From Ichthyophis bannanicus (lineage: Eukaryota; Chordata; Amphibia; Gymnophiona; Ichthyophiidae): 64,000 bases of DNA. The stretch lies in the NCBI GenBank assembly GCA_033557465.1, contig CM066037.1, positions 516,018,686-516,082,685 of the forward strand, read 5' to 3'. The position numbers and the translations under genes were made by a program. Below are positions 54,859 to 64,000 of the stretch, piece by piece. Under the pieces are notes generated by a model that had not been told where the DNA came from, did not search any database, and was given only the letters and a program-made list of their open reading frames with translations. The number at the start of each line of letters is the position of its first letter. The stretch's first letter is position 1.

Positions 54859-56521
54859 ATGTGGGGAAGTAGCAAGATGGCGACAGGAAGCTCTGACCGG
54901 TGAGTTGCATCCTTCTTGGCTGCTGAGGGTTCGTAGCCTGCTCCTGAATTTTCTTCGATGGGGCGGAAGAAGCGGAAGCAGGCTGCCCTTCCTCCTGGGA
55001 CAGTTCTGCCGGTGCCATTGACCCAGCGTACCTTGATGGAATGTGGATTCGCGGCCGGAGGAGGAGCAGGGTCTTCGGCAGTGGCGAAGAGAGAGGTGCC
55101 ATCGCTGAGTGCATCGGGGATCTGGTTTTCACTGGAGGAGCGTTACCCCCCCCCCCTACACCGCGTCCCAGAAGTGTTATCTCGCCAGAAGTTGCTTTTC
55201 CTGTCAGCTTGCGGGTGAGCACGCCGGTGGATGGAGTGGCAGGAGGTGCTTTGGCTGAGAGCTTTTCCCCTACAGAGGCCGGGGCAGCAGAGGACTGCGC
55301 TGAGAGGAATTTCTTCGGAGAGACGAGTGGAGGTGATACCTGGTCGTGTAGAGGGCCTTTCGGGGCTGCCAGTGCTGAAAAGACCTGCGGTGATAACAAT
55401 GGAAGCACTGTGGGACGGTCTAGCAACGCTGAATGCTTCCCTCAAGAATGTTTTGAGCTTTGTGAGTACTGAGATAGTTGGGGTTCAATCTTTATGTGGA
55501 ACTCTTTCTGGTGTACAGGAAGAGCAAGTGGAGAGACTTTCCAAGGTGGAGCAAGAAGTTGGGCAGTTGAGGGAGTTGGTGACTGCCCAGGTTAAGGACA
55601 GAACTTCTCTTCCAGGAAAATGGAATATTTGGAGAATCAGGTTTGGCAGTGTAATCTGCGCTTTCTGAATTTTCCACGGTCTCCTTTATTGTCACCAATG
55701 GAGATGGTGAAAAAGTATTTTGGAGAGGTTTTGAAGATCTCCCCAGATCAGTTTCCACCCCGGTGCGGGCGCAGTATTTGTCCTTGGGGCAAAGGGATCT
55801 TGGTTCCATTGCCCCTTCTGCTCCCCCTGATGTGGGTGACCTCACGGGGTTTTTAGAATCTTCCCTGGAGGTCATTACTGATAAGTCTACCCTTCTTGTT
55901 ACCCTAGCATTGGAATCTGATAATTTTTTTATCCTCAGATTGTACTTTAGGAATTTTAATGAAGTTTTCCTAGGGTCTAAAGTACGTATATTTCCTGATA
56001 TATCTCGTATTACGCAGCTGAGAAGGAAGGACTTTTTGGTTCTTCGCCCCAGGGTTGTAGCACTGGGGTCTACCTTCCAGCTTAAATTTCCTGCAAAATG
56101 TTGTGTGGTTTTCAAACAAAAAGCATACTTGTTTTTTGATCCTAGGCAACTATTAGAGTTCCCTGAGGCAAGGGAAGTTGTAATGGTTGATGTTGCTGAA
56201 CCCTCTCACTCGGCTGATGCTTAAGTCTTCACCTGTTGCATTAATAATGCTGATTAGATAGTTTAGGACTGTGTAGGCCCTTTACTTTCTGTATAGGTTG
56301 TTTTTTCCTAGTACTTCCTTATATTACCTAATGTTTGAGGTCTACATTTAAATGGGCACTGATTATTTGTTTTTCTTCTCTTAATCTCCTTGTTGGAGGG
56401 AGGGTTTCTTTTCTATAGAATTGTCTGTACAAGTATGCCCATTTTTGTAATCATTCATTGATTTGTTTTCTTGGATGTAATTTTGTTATAATTGATAAAT
56501 AAAAAAATTAAAAAAAATAAA
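54859..56521 (+). mobile_element. ORF1-only L1 derivative (HAL1-like), second copy
   Basis: This 1.66-kb element starts ATGTGGGGAAGTAGCAAGAT with a GATGGCGAC L1-type 5' end. It carries one ORF1 (54958-56224) and a 300-bp 3' UTR, and ends in an A-rich tail (56500-56521). The 13-bp duplication ATAAAAGGATGAT occurs at 54846-54858 and again at 56522-56534. No endonuclease or RT is present. Its ORF1 shares several blocks with the element at 338-4709, so both belong to one non-autonomous lineage that must use RT from a partner L1. Confidence 0.85.
54958..56224 (+). pseudogene. L1 ORF1-type protein of the ORF1-only element
   Basis: ATG 54958 gives MGRKKRKQAALPPGT. A low-complexity Gly/Ala/Ser region follows and changes frame near 55200 and 55330. 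From about 55400 the frame has ITMEALWDGLATLNASLKNV and EEQVERLSKVEQEVGQLREL, a coiled coil. A shift near 55620 gives KMEYLENQVWQCNLRFLNFP, the coiled-coil/RRM join of L1 ORF1p. The last frame (about 55763-56224) has FLESSLEVITDKSTLLVTLA, then VRIFPDISRITQLRRKDFLV, LRPRVVALG and FFDPRQLLEFPE, the RRM and C-terminal domain. About four frameshifts break it. It would bind the element RNA. Confidence 0.82.
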
Positions 56522-56534
56522 ATAAAAGGATGAT

Positions 56535-56984
56535 CATCCTTCATGTGTTCAAGAGTATTACTATATGTAGCCAGTAATCATGGGACATAGAAAGAATTTT
56601 AGAAATATCATTCCTGCCTTTTTCGTGTTCGTTTTTTTAACCTGTGCAAAGGGCTGCCTGGGTAGAAGCATGTGTGGACAGGCTAGACCTAGGGCAGAAG
56701 CAGCACCAGACAGAACAGGAACCAGAAGAGAGTCAGGAACGAGGCCAGAGTCAAGAGCAGTAATTCTAGCAATGAGCAGTAAGAAGGAGCAGTGAACGCT
56801 TGGAAATACTTCATTAGAAAAGTAAAGAGAGTTGCATTGGCAATAGATGCAGGACAGACCCACTAAAAACTGTTGAACTAGTAAGGGTGTGTCTGCCTGG
56901 CTCTCCTATTATATGGTCACTGATAATACACACCTGTCGTTGGTCCAATGGGCTCCTTCAGAGGCAGGTTTCTTCCTCACCTAC
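56535..56984. other. unassigned stretch, no gene seen
   Basis: Short frames are open on both strands (for example 56561-56863, minus), but they lack recognisable motifs. Confidence 0.5.
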
Positions 56985-57780
56985 CTCTAATTATTTAACA
57001 TATTTTTTATACTGTTTTTCTACAAGTCAAAACCGTTTACATGGAACTGAGTTGATACAGTGAACGAAGTACAACGAACATCAAAAATCATTTACAATAA
57101 AAACATGAAAACTATTTTAAATGTGAACAGAGAACAATGAACCTTTTGTATATATCAATACATTTGAATCAAACTGGGCAGACTAGATGGACCATGCTGG
57201 TCTTTATCTGCCATCATATACTATGTTACTATGTAATACTTATCTAAAGAACTATGTACATAAGGGTGAGGGGGGTGTGCGGGGGTTATAGAGGCTTTAT
57301 GGGGGTAGGGTGGAGGATGAAGTAATTGTTTGTATGGGGTAGTCCTTATCTGTGGTTGTTGGGTGTCTTTTGCAAAAACGTTCCATGAAGAGGTGGGTTT
57401 TGAGTTGTTTGCGAAAGGCTACGGTTGATTTGATACTTCGAATTGAAGGGGAGAGTGAATTCCAGAGGGTGGGGGTGTACAGAGAGAATGCTCATATTCT
57501 TGTGGTTTGCTTAGATTTACGAGTCTGTGGTGGGAGAGACTGAGGTGGTTTTGGGTGCTCTTTCTTCTTGATCCATTGGAGTTCAAGGTTTGAATTAGTG
57601 CTTGGAGGTGCTCTGAGGATTGTTTGTCCAGGGGTTTGTGAATGAGGGTTGGAACTTTGAATTGTATTCTGGAGCTGATGGGAAGCCAGTGGAGGTGTTT
57701 GAGTATAGGAGTGATGTGGGTTTGTCTTGAGGCTTGGAAGATAGATCGAGCAATAGTATTTTGGGCAAGTTGTAATGGGA
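56985..57780 (-). mobile_element. L2 LINE 3' part, interrupted by a CR1 tail
   Basis: The L2 3' end is at the left (TTATTTAACATATTTTTTAT, ACAAGTCAAAACCGTTTACA). After the CR1 tail at 57172-57236, the antisense ORF2 C-terminus follows. The minus-strand frame from about 57780 to 57340 gives HITPILKHLHWLPISSRI, then LNSNGSRRKS, then WNSLSPSIRSIKSTVAFRKQ and LKTHLFMERF. These are L2 blocks. The copy is 5'-truncated. Confidence 0.8.
57172..57236 (+). mobile_element. CR1 3' terminal fragment
   Basis: GGCAGACTAGATGGACCATG, followed by CTGGTCTTTATCTGCCATCA and TACTATGTTACTATGT, is the last 60 bp or so of a CR1 with its terminal short repeats. It inserted into the L2 3' UTR in the opposite orientation. 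Confidence 0.8.
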
Positions 57781-59071
57781 GATACTGTATTTAGATATTT
57801 TATCTTCCCTAGATTAGCTTCAGGTTGAGCAGCACCCTGGTCCCCATGGTTGTTGGGTTCCAATCCTAGATGGCCTGACAATCTGGTACAGGTCATTAAT
57901 TCTAGTGGCACTGCCACAGACAAACTGGTCTGCAGTACTATCAGTAAACGAATGCAGTTCCATATATGATGCTGTGGTGATGTGTTTTTTACTATTGTAA
58001 ATAAGCATTTATAAAGAAAAGAGCCTATTGTTTTTAAGACAGGTGCAGCTTTCAAAGTCAAAGTCTCCTACATTTATTCATCACAGTGTTCATACACAAC
58101 AGAATTTCTTGAAAAAATATTTAGCAGCAGTCTTCCCTTAGAACAAGGAAGGATATTTTCATCTACATCTTTGGAGAAAAAAATAACTATTAAAAAATAA
58201 AGCAATCTCAATTACCAAGCACAATACATAGATGATCATTTTCAAATGCAGTAGTATATATTTGAGTACAAAATTCCATCCATTAAAGAGGACCAGAATG
58301 TAACAGATACACAAATTGCCTGGACCTGCCAAAACTACAGCGATTAGAAAACTTTATTCTAATGTCAGATTATAGACAACCATTACTTAAATTCATGTTC
58401 ACATGCAATAATATGTACTGCAAAATGTTTTGGAGCAGTCACTAGACAACTGCCCGAGGCTTCTGCTGCTGTGCTAGAACTTGTGTTAACGGGCAGAAGA
58501 GATCAATGTCTTCTCTGGAGTATTCTCTTCCACTGTGCTATCAGCACCTCTCAATTTTTGTTTTTCTTCCTTTCTGCTTTAAGGCACAAGAATACCTCAT
58601 CTGTATTATAAGAAAGGGCAACTATTTTGCATCTTTTAAAATGAAGTGGGGAGATGGATCATTCCGAGGGTAATTCTTAAACCCCTTTCCATGGGTAAAA
58701 AAGTACGTTACCCTCAGAAATAGCTCTTTACTGAACAGTTCACCCTATGTGCAGATGAACTTATGTGCATATATTTACCAAGAGTTTTAAGAGGCAGTCC
58801 TGGGAGCAGGGTAGACGAGGGTTTGCCCTTATATGCTTACTTTTAAGCTTTCAAAGGTAGGCACACATTTTTTTCTCATCCACCCGGGTTAGCAGATGTA
58901 AATGCATGTGGGTATTTTTCTTGAGATAATTTCCAAAGTGAAAGTACTTGGGCCAATATTCAAAGGAAATTATACATTCACCAGCCACCAATGACTGTAT
59001 AACTTACTATCTGTACAATGGCCAAAAATTCCTCTAACCAGCCCAGTACCATGAGGGCAACTTCATCAAGC
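57781..59071. other. unassigned stretch, no gene seen
   Basis: About 1.3 kb of AT-rich sequence with no recognisable repeat ends or coding motifs. Confidence 0.5.
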
Positions 59072-59330
59072 GTAGTTACTCACCTGTGACAGGTGATCTC
59101 CAGGAACAGCAGGAATTTAGTCTTCACATATGGGTATCATCGGTACCGACGGAGCCCACGCGGGAACGCTCCCCAGCGTCCAATAGGAAAGCTTTTGGGA
59201 GCATCCCACAGTGCATGTGTGCTGCCTTCCCGCCTCTGTACCTCTTTCACGTCAGTTGAGTTTATAGCTGAGACCAATGGAGAGAAGCAGAGAAAGAGAG
59301 AGATAGAGACAACTCCTAGGGGAGGTGGGT

Positions 59331-59432
59331 GGGTTCTGAAGACTAAATTCCTGCTGTTCCCGGAGATCACCTGTTACAGGTGAGTAACTACTCTATCTCC
59401 AGGAACAAGCAGGAATGTAGTCTTCACATATG
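59331..59432. repeat. DIRS copy 2 internal complementary region
   Basis: It contains CTGAAGACTAAATTCCTGCT through TTACAGGTGAGTAACTACTC, complementing the left end (59072-59130). TATCTCCAGGAACAAGCAGG through CACATATGGGG should complement the right end, which is outside the window. Confidence 0.85.
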
Positions 59433-59439
59433 GGGACTC

Positions 59440-60534
59440 CCCAGCTGAAAGATACCAAGGGGTGACCCCAACTAGCTGAGAACCCAGGTGAGATGGGGTC
59501 ATGCTTTCTCCCATGGACCTTAGGCATCCAAACTGTGGATGGTGGGTAGGACTTGTATTAAGTATGGAAGAGATGTTGTAGAACAGCCTGGCCAAATGAG
59601 GCATCCCGATGGGAGGCCTTGTCTAAGCAATAGTGGGCTGTGAAGGTATGTACCGAAGTCCAAGTGGCTGCTTTGCAGATGTCATCAATAGAGACAGAAT
59701 GAAGGTTAGCCGTTGAGGCTGCCACTGCTCTCACATTGTGAGCTGTGACACAGCTTTCGAGAGAAAGTCCCTTACTCTGATATGTATAGGATATGCAATC
59801 TGCAATCCAATTTGACAGAGTTCTTTTAGAAACTGGAATTCACAAATGACTAGAGTCAAAAGCCACAAAAAAGCTGAGAAGATTTTCTATGTGGCTTAGT
59901 TCTTTGGAGATAAAAAAGCCAAAGCTCTTTTACAATCCAATGTGTGAAGATTCCTTTCCGCAATGGAGGCATGAGGCCTAGAGAAGAATATAGGAAGATA
60001 AACCGACTGGTTTAAATGAAAAGGCGATACCACCTTTGGCAGAAAGTGAGGATGAGTCCTGAGGACTACTTTATCATGGTGAAACCTTGTACAAGGAGGG
60101 TCAGCTACTAACGCCTGTAGTTCACTAATGCGTCTTGCAGAAGTGATGGCAATTAGGAAAATAACTTTCCATGAAAGAAACTTTCGGTCTGAAGTGGCTA
60201 AAGGTTCAAAGGGTGGTTTCATAAGCTGACCAAGAACAAGATTTAGATTCCATGCCACTGGTGGTGGCTTGATGGGAGGTTTTGTTAAAAGTAGGCCTCT
60301 GATAAATCTTGATATAAGTGGATGAGAGGAAATAGGTTGTCCATCGAAAGGTTTATGAAAAGCAGCAATAGCACTAAGATGGTCCCTAACTGAATTGGTC
60401 TTCAGACCAGAATTTGATAATTGTAGAAGATACTCTAGTAGCAACTCTACAGGTAGTAAAAGGGGGTTAAGTCCCTTTTGTGAACACCAGATAGAGAACC
60501 ATTACCACTTGAAAGCGTAGGAACGTCTTGTGGA
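59440..60534 (-). pseudogene. DIRS copy 2 tyrosine recombinase
   Basis: KPSTRRSYAFKW starts the core-binding domain at about 60540 and ends in a stop near 60502. The frame at 60444-59896 continues LLEYLLQLSNSGLKTNSVRD, HLSAIAAFHKPF, LIAITSARRISELQALV with the first catalytic Arg, and KVVLRTHPHFLPKVVSPFHL. Beyond a stop near 59896, degenerate continuations include the region that in this family carries the H-x-x-R box (around 59730) and the HYCL tyrosine (around 59630). The uninterrupted SARRISEL here shows that the TGA in copy 1 is a secondary nonsense mutation. Confidence 0.8.
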
Positions 60535-61500
60535 AGGTTTTCTGGAAACCAAGAGGATATCCTTTACTTGTTGAGAAAGGTTAACATCTTGGAATTCTAG
60601 GCTTTCAGTAACTAGGCCCTGAGATGTAGGGACTGGGGATTGGGATGCAGTAAAGATCTGTCCTCCTGCGACAGGAGATCTGGAGCATTCCCCAACTCCA
60701 GAGGAGTGGTTTGAGAGACGCAGAAGAAGAGGATACCACGTCTGCCGTGGCCAAAGTGGAGCTATGAGTATCCTATGACCTTTGTCTCTCTGAAGTTTGA
60801 ATAAAGTCTTGAGAATGACGGGAATGGGTGGGAAGGCATAGAGGAAATCCTGTCCCCAGTGGAGTAGGAAAGCATCTCTTGCCTGACAGTTTTGAACCGG
60901 AATTCTGGAACAGAATCGGGGAAGTTTGGCATTCTGTGGACTTGCAAAGTAGTCTATATCTGGTGTTCCCCAGATTCGAAACACTCGAGCAAGCTGGAAT
61001 TTGGAGGGACCACTCGTGTGGCAGCAGTATTCGACTGAGTTTGTCTGCCCACAAGTTTTGAATGCCGGGAAGGTATACCGCAAACAGGTGAATTTGTAAC
61101 TCTCTGGCGAGAGCCCATAGTCGCAAAGCATCATTGCATAGCGACAGAGAGCCTGTTCCGCCTTGCTTGTTCACATACATCGCTACCTGATTGTCGGTTT
61201 GGACCAGAACTGTTTTGTTGCTGAGATGGCCCTGAAAAACTTGAATAGCATTGAAAATGGCTCTCAGCTCTAGGAGGTTTATGTGAAGGGAAACCTCCTG
61301 TGAGGTCCAAAGACCCTGAGTGGGGAGATCGTGCAAGTGGGCCCCCCAACCCATCTTGGACGCATCTGTCACCAGAATGGTTTGCCATAGAGGCTGATGG
61401 AAAGGACAGCCTACAAGGAGGTTTTCCAGGGATTGCCACCATTGCAGGGATGAAATCAGACGTGTGGTAGTTCTGATTTTTTCTATTAGTTGACCCGAGG
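60535..61500 (-). pseudogene. DIRS copy 2 RNase H and linker
   Basis: The frame at 61372-60773 has VTDASKMGWGAHLHDLPTQG, then INLLELRAIFNAIQVF and VLVQTDNQVAMYVNKQGG, with the RNase H acidic residues, followed by YLPGIQNLWADKLSR. A frameshift near 60960 leads to the frame ending at 60502, which has IDYFASPQNAKLPRFCSRI, LHWGQDFLYAFPPIPVI and LLVSRKPSTRRSYAFKW. So RNase H linker and recombinase start share one frame here, unlike copy 1. Confidence 0.82.
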
Positions 61501-62612
61501 CTTATGACCACTGAGAGGAAAGGGTCCACTGGGCTGCTCGCATGTGCAGGTGAGCATAGGGAACCGCATGGACAGTGGATGCCATGTGTCCCAGCAGTTG
61601 AAGCATCTCCCGAGCAGTAAGGAATACCTTCATAGATGCTTGAGATGATAGTTGTATTATATATAGACAGCATGGCTGGGGCAGGAAAGCCTTTGACTGC
61701 CGTGTGTGTAGACGAGCCCCTATGAATTCTAGAGATTGAGAGGGGGTGAGAAGAGATTTTGGAAGGTTTATGACCAACCCCAAGTATTGAAGAATTGTCA
61801 TTGCTCGAGAGAGAGCGAAGCTGGCCTCTGGAGCTGTCTATGCTCGAATGAGCCAATCGTCTAAGTAAGGGAAGACAAATATCTCCAGAGTCCTCATAAA
61901 TGCTGCTACCACTGCCATGCATTTTGTGAAGACTCTCGGAGCAGAGGCAAGTCCGAAAGGAAGAACTCTGTACTGGAAGTGTCTTCCTTGGATCAAGAAT
62001 CGAAGGAACTTCCTGTGATCTGAGTAGATGAGAATATGCGTGTATGCATCTCTTAGATCTAGAGAAGATAGCCAATCTTGACTTTGAAGGTATGGTAAAA
62101 GTGTTCCAAGGGAGATCATCGGACTTTTCTCGGAACAAATACTTGTTTAATTCTCTGAGGTCTACTATAGGCCTGTGTCCCCCTGTTTTCTTTGGAATAA
62201 GAAAATAGGGTGAGTAGAACCCTGTACCCTGTTGGGATATGGGCACTTCTTCAATTGCTCCTTGAGCCAAAAGTGACGTGACCTCCTGCCACAAGAGGTC
62301 GGTGGCAGGGCCCTGAGAATTGAACCGTCTGAGAATTGTAGGCGGGGGCAAGATGAGGAAATGAAGCTTGTATCCCAATCTTACAATGGACAGAATCCAA
62401 TTTTCTGATGTTATTTGTTGCCATCTTTTGACAAAATGGCATAGTCTGCCTGGAATGGTGAAGGGTTCTGGACCTTTTAGGGGCAGAATGACTAAGTTCT
62501 GTAGGTGGAAGTCAAAGACCCTGAGGGGGCTGGGTCTGTTGAGCCAGTTGAGCTTTTTGAGCTTGTGGCTTTCTCTGTTGTCTGTTCTGTTGTTGCCCCT
62601 TTTGGGAAACAT
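61501..62612 (-). pseudogene. DIRS copy 2 reverse transcriptase
   Basis: The frame from 62612 has LHFLILPPPTILRRF, then GTGFYSPYFLIPKKTGGHRP and VDLRELNKYLFREK. A shift near 62115 leads to WLSSLDLRDAYTHILI, FGLASAPRVFTKCMAV and FVFPYLDDWLIRA with the catalytic YLDD near 61855. Stops interrupt at about 61838 and 61502. LLGHMASTVHAV (61600) marks the connection region. The start of pol overlaps the gag end by about 100 bp (62512-62612), which supports an overlapping gag-pol layout. Confidence 0.83.
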
Positions 62613-64000
62613 GAAGTGGACAGGGAGTTTGATGGGTGTAAGATTGATAAGACTTATTTTTCTTACTGAAAAAAGGTTTCTTGAATGTTTTCTTTTTTGC
62701 TGGGTTGGCTGTAGCCTTTGACAATCTGTTCAAAGTAGTATTGTCAGATTCAAGCTGATTAGCCTTGTCTTGCCAGTCCTTACCAAAGAGATTTTCTCCT
62801 GTGCAAGGAATATTTCCCAGCTTTTCTTGCACCCATTGTTCCAAGTCTGATGCTTGAAGCCAAGCAATACGACATGCTCCTATGGATATAGCAGAGGTTC
62901 TGCTAAGACATTCAAAACAATCAAAGGTAGCAGAGTTCATAAATTTAGAGACATTCTGGTAATGTCTGACCAGAATAAGGTAGTCTGCTCTTTTTTCCTC
63001 TGAGACAGAAGGACTAATGAGCTCCAAGTCTTTTGTGACTTCTTCCAGTAACATTCCCATATACAGAATGTAGGAACTGATCCTGGCTCCCAGCATGGAG
63101 GATTGAAAACATCGATGGCCAAAGGCATTGAGTGTCCTGGATTCACGGCCTGGAGGATTAGAAGAGTGTGTTTTTGCACTCTTGATTCTTCACATGGCCG
63201 ATTCCTCTACCATTGAATGGTGTGGTAACTGAGTTTTTTGAAAACCAAGACAACTTGGCACTCAGTACATAGTGTCCAGGCGTCGGGAATGTGAAGATAT
63301 TGTTAAAGGAGTCTCCCACATTCTCAACATCAGATCATGTAAGATCTTGTGAATGGAAAGCATAGGTGCTTCCTTGGGAGCCATAGGGTATTGTAGAATT
63401 CTTAATTCCTCTGCCCTAGGTTCTTTTTCTGGAATCACAGTGATTGCAAGGCTTTTTGCTAAATCACATATGAAGTCCTGGAAGGACATATCTTCTGGAG
63501 GAGACATCCTGCGTTGAGGAGAGGGAGTTGAATCTTCTAATAGATTCACTCTGGTACCAGTAGAATCATCAGAGTCATCGGAATCGGAAGACTCAAGCAC
63601 CGGGTGCTCCTGTGATGCATGATATCGGTACCACTCGAAGTCAGTACCGAAATGATTCGGTTCCTGATCCCCGATACTGGACATTGGCATGGGGGGAAGC
63701 AGTCCTGTCGAAGAAGGTGTTGTCGGTACAGGTACCAATACCTGTGAAACCGTCTGTTGTGGTCTTAGTGGTACCGAGGATGCTAAGAGGGCCGCTAGAC
63801 TGCGTTCGATAGCGAGGATTCTGTGATCCATCGCTCCTGCCAATGCCTGGGTACTGGTGGATGCGGCCACGACCCCAGAGCATGGCACCAGTAGTTCCAT
63901 AGAGGTCGAGGCCTCTGGAACATCCTGGAGCCCTGTTAATACTTTGGAGCTTGAAGACTCCCGCCGGGGCTGTTTTGCCAGTGAAGTGTCCTCGAGGGAA
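62512..64000 (-). pseudogene. DIRS copy 2 gag, partial at the window edge
   Basis: The frames at 63900-63262 and 63096-62512 are in the same phase, separated by two in-frame TGA codons (near 63262 and 63196). Recognisable blocks are SPPEDMSFQDFICDLAKSLA, LRMWETPL, GARISSYILYMGMLLEEV, IACRIAWLQASDLEQWVQEK-like and a Lys/Gln-rich C-terminus. They follow the same order as in copy 1 (LRDLAKEIA, LYMGMYL, LQSSDLEPWVQDKL). The cysteine-rich N-terminus should lie beyond the window. Confidence 0.82.

Larger units (their letters stand above)
59072..64000 (-). mobile_element. DIRS-family retrotransposon (copy 2), runs off the window
   Basis: The left terminus GTAGTTACTCACCTGTGACA and following ATCTCCAGGAACAGCAGGAA parallel copy 1. 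The internal complementary region is at about 59331-59432. Then, antisense, come recombinase, RNase H, RT and gag. The right terminus lies beyond 64000. The coding sequence is quite diverged from copy 1 but the domain order is the same. It has stops and frameshifts and is inactive. Confidence 0.9.

Noticed and set aside
54824..55445. Minus-strand Ser/Pro-rich frames
   Set aside because: They are antisense to the GC-rich 5' half of the ORF1-only L1 element.
57492..58061. 189-codon minus-strand frame as a new gene
   Set aside because: Its C-terminal half overlaps the antisense L2 C-terminal region in another frame, and the rest has no motif.

Overview
This window is vertebrate nuclear DNA made almost entirely of transposable elements. 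I found no convincing host exon, tRNA, rRNA or CRISPR. The mix includes tyrosine-recombinase DIRS retrotransposons, a Penelope element with a GIY-YIG domain, CR1, L2 and L1 LINEs, a Ty3/gypsy-type gag/protease remnant, a mariner, hAT-type non-autonomous elements and one unusual cut-and-paste transposon. It fits a large amphibian genome; a caecilian is my best guess, but that is inference from repeat content, not proof.

1-7.5 kb: an ORF1-only L1 derivative (338-4709, minus, 16-bp target duplication) is interrupted by a 2.9-kb hAT-like element (637-3522) carrying a giant hairpin and a G-rich minisatellite. Next comes a second G-rich minisatellite, split by a CR1 that is itself split by an L2. 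7.5-10.9 kb: little recognisable except a gypsy-like gag/protease remnant. 10.9-16.7 kb: a structurally complete DIRS element on the minus strand, with inverted terminal repeats, internal complementary region, gag, RT, RNase H and recombinase, but with broken frames. 17.8-21.1 kb: an L2 fragment, a mariner split by a CR1, and a CR1 tail. 21.1-23.5 kb: no gene seen.

23.5-30.2 kb: an old DIRS copy split by a Penelope-like element (24222-27737, 11-bp target duplication), then a decayed L1. 31.1-34.1 kb: a second hairpin/minisatellite hAT-like element sharing its body with the first but carrying different ends. 34.1-41.8 kb: CR1 pieces in both orientations around an almost full-length minus-strand L1 (34922-40909, 15-bp duplication) with an intact ORF1 and a frameshifted ORF2. 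41.9-43.5 kb: a second CR1 type and a 202-bp palindromic hAT MITE. 43.5-51.7 kb: a four-level nest, CR1 holding an L2, holding another L2, holding a DNA transposon (46279-49080) whose transposase family I cannot name. 52.5-57.8 kb: L2, CR1, a second ORF1-only L1 (54859-56521) and another L2. 59.1-64.0 kb: another DIRS element running off the end.

The order of insertions can be read from target duplications and interrupted frames. All coding regions are parts of retrotransposons or transposons, and nearly all are broken. The two strongest candidates for something undescribed are the 46-49 kb transposon and the pair of hAT-like elements with a common hairpin/G-rich body but different termini.
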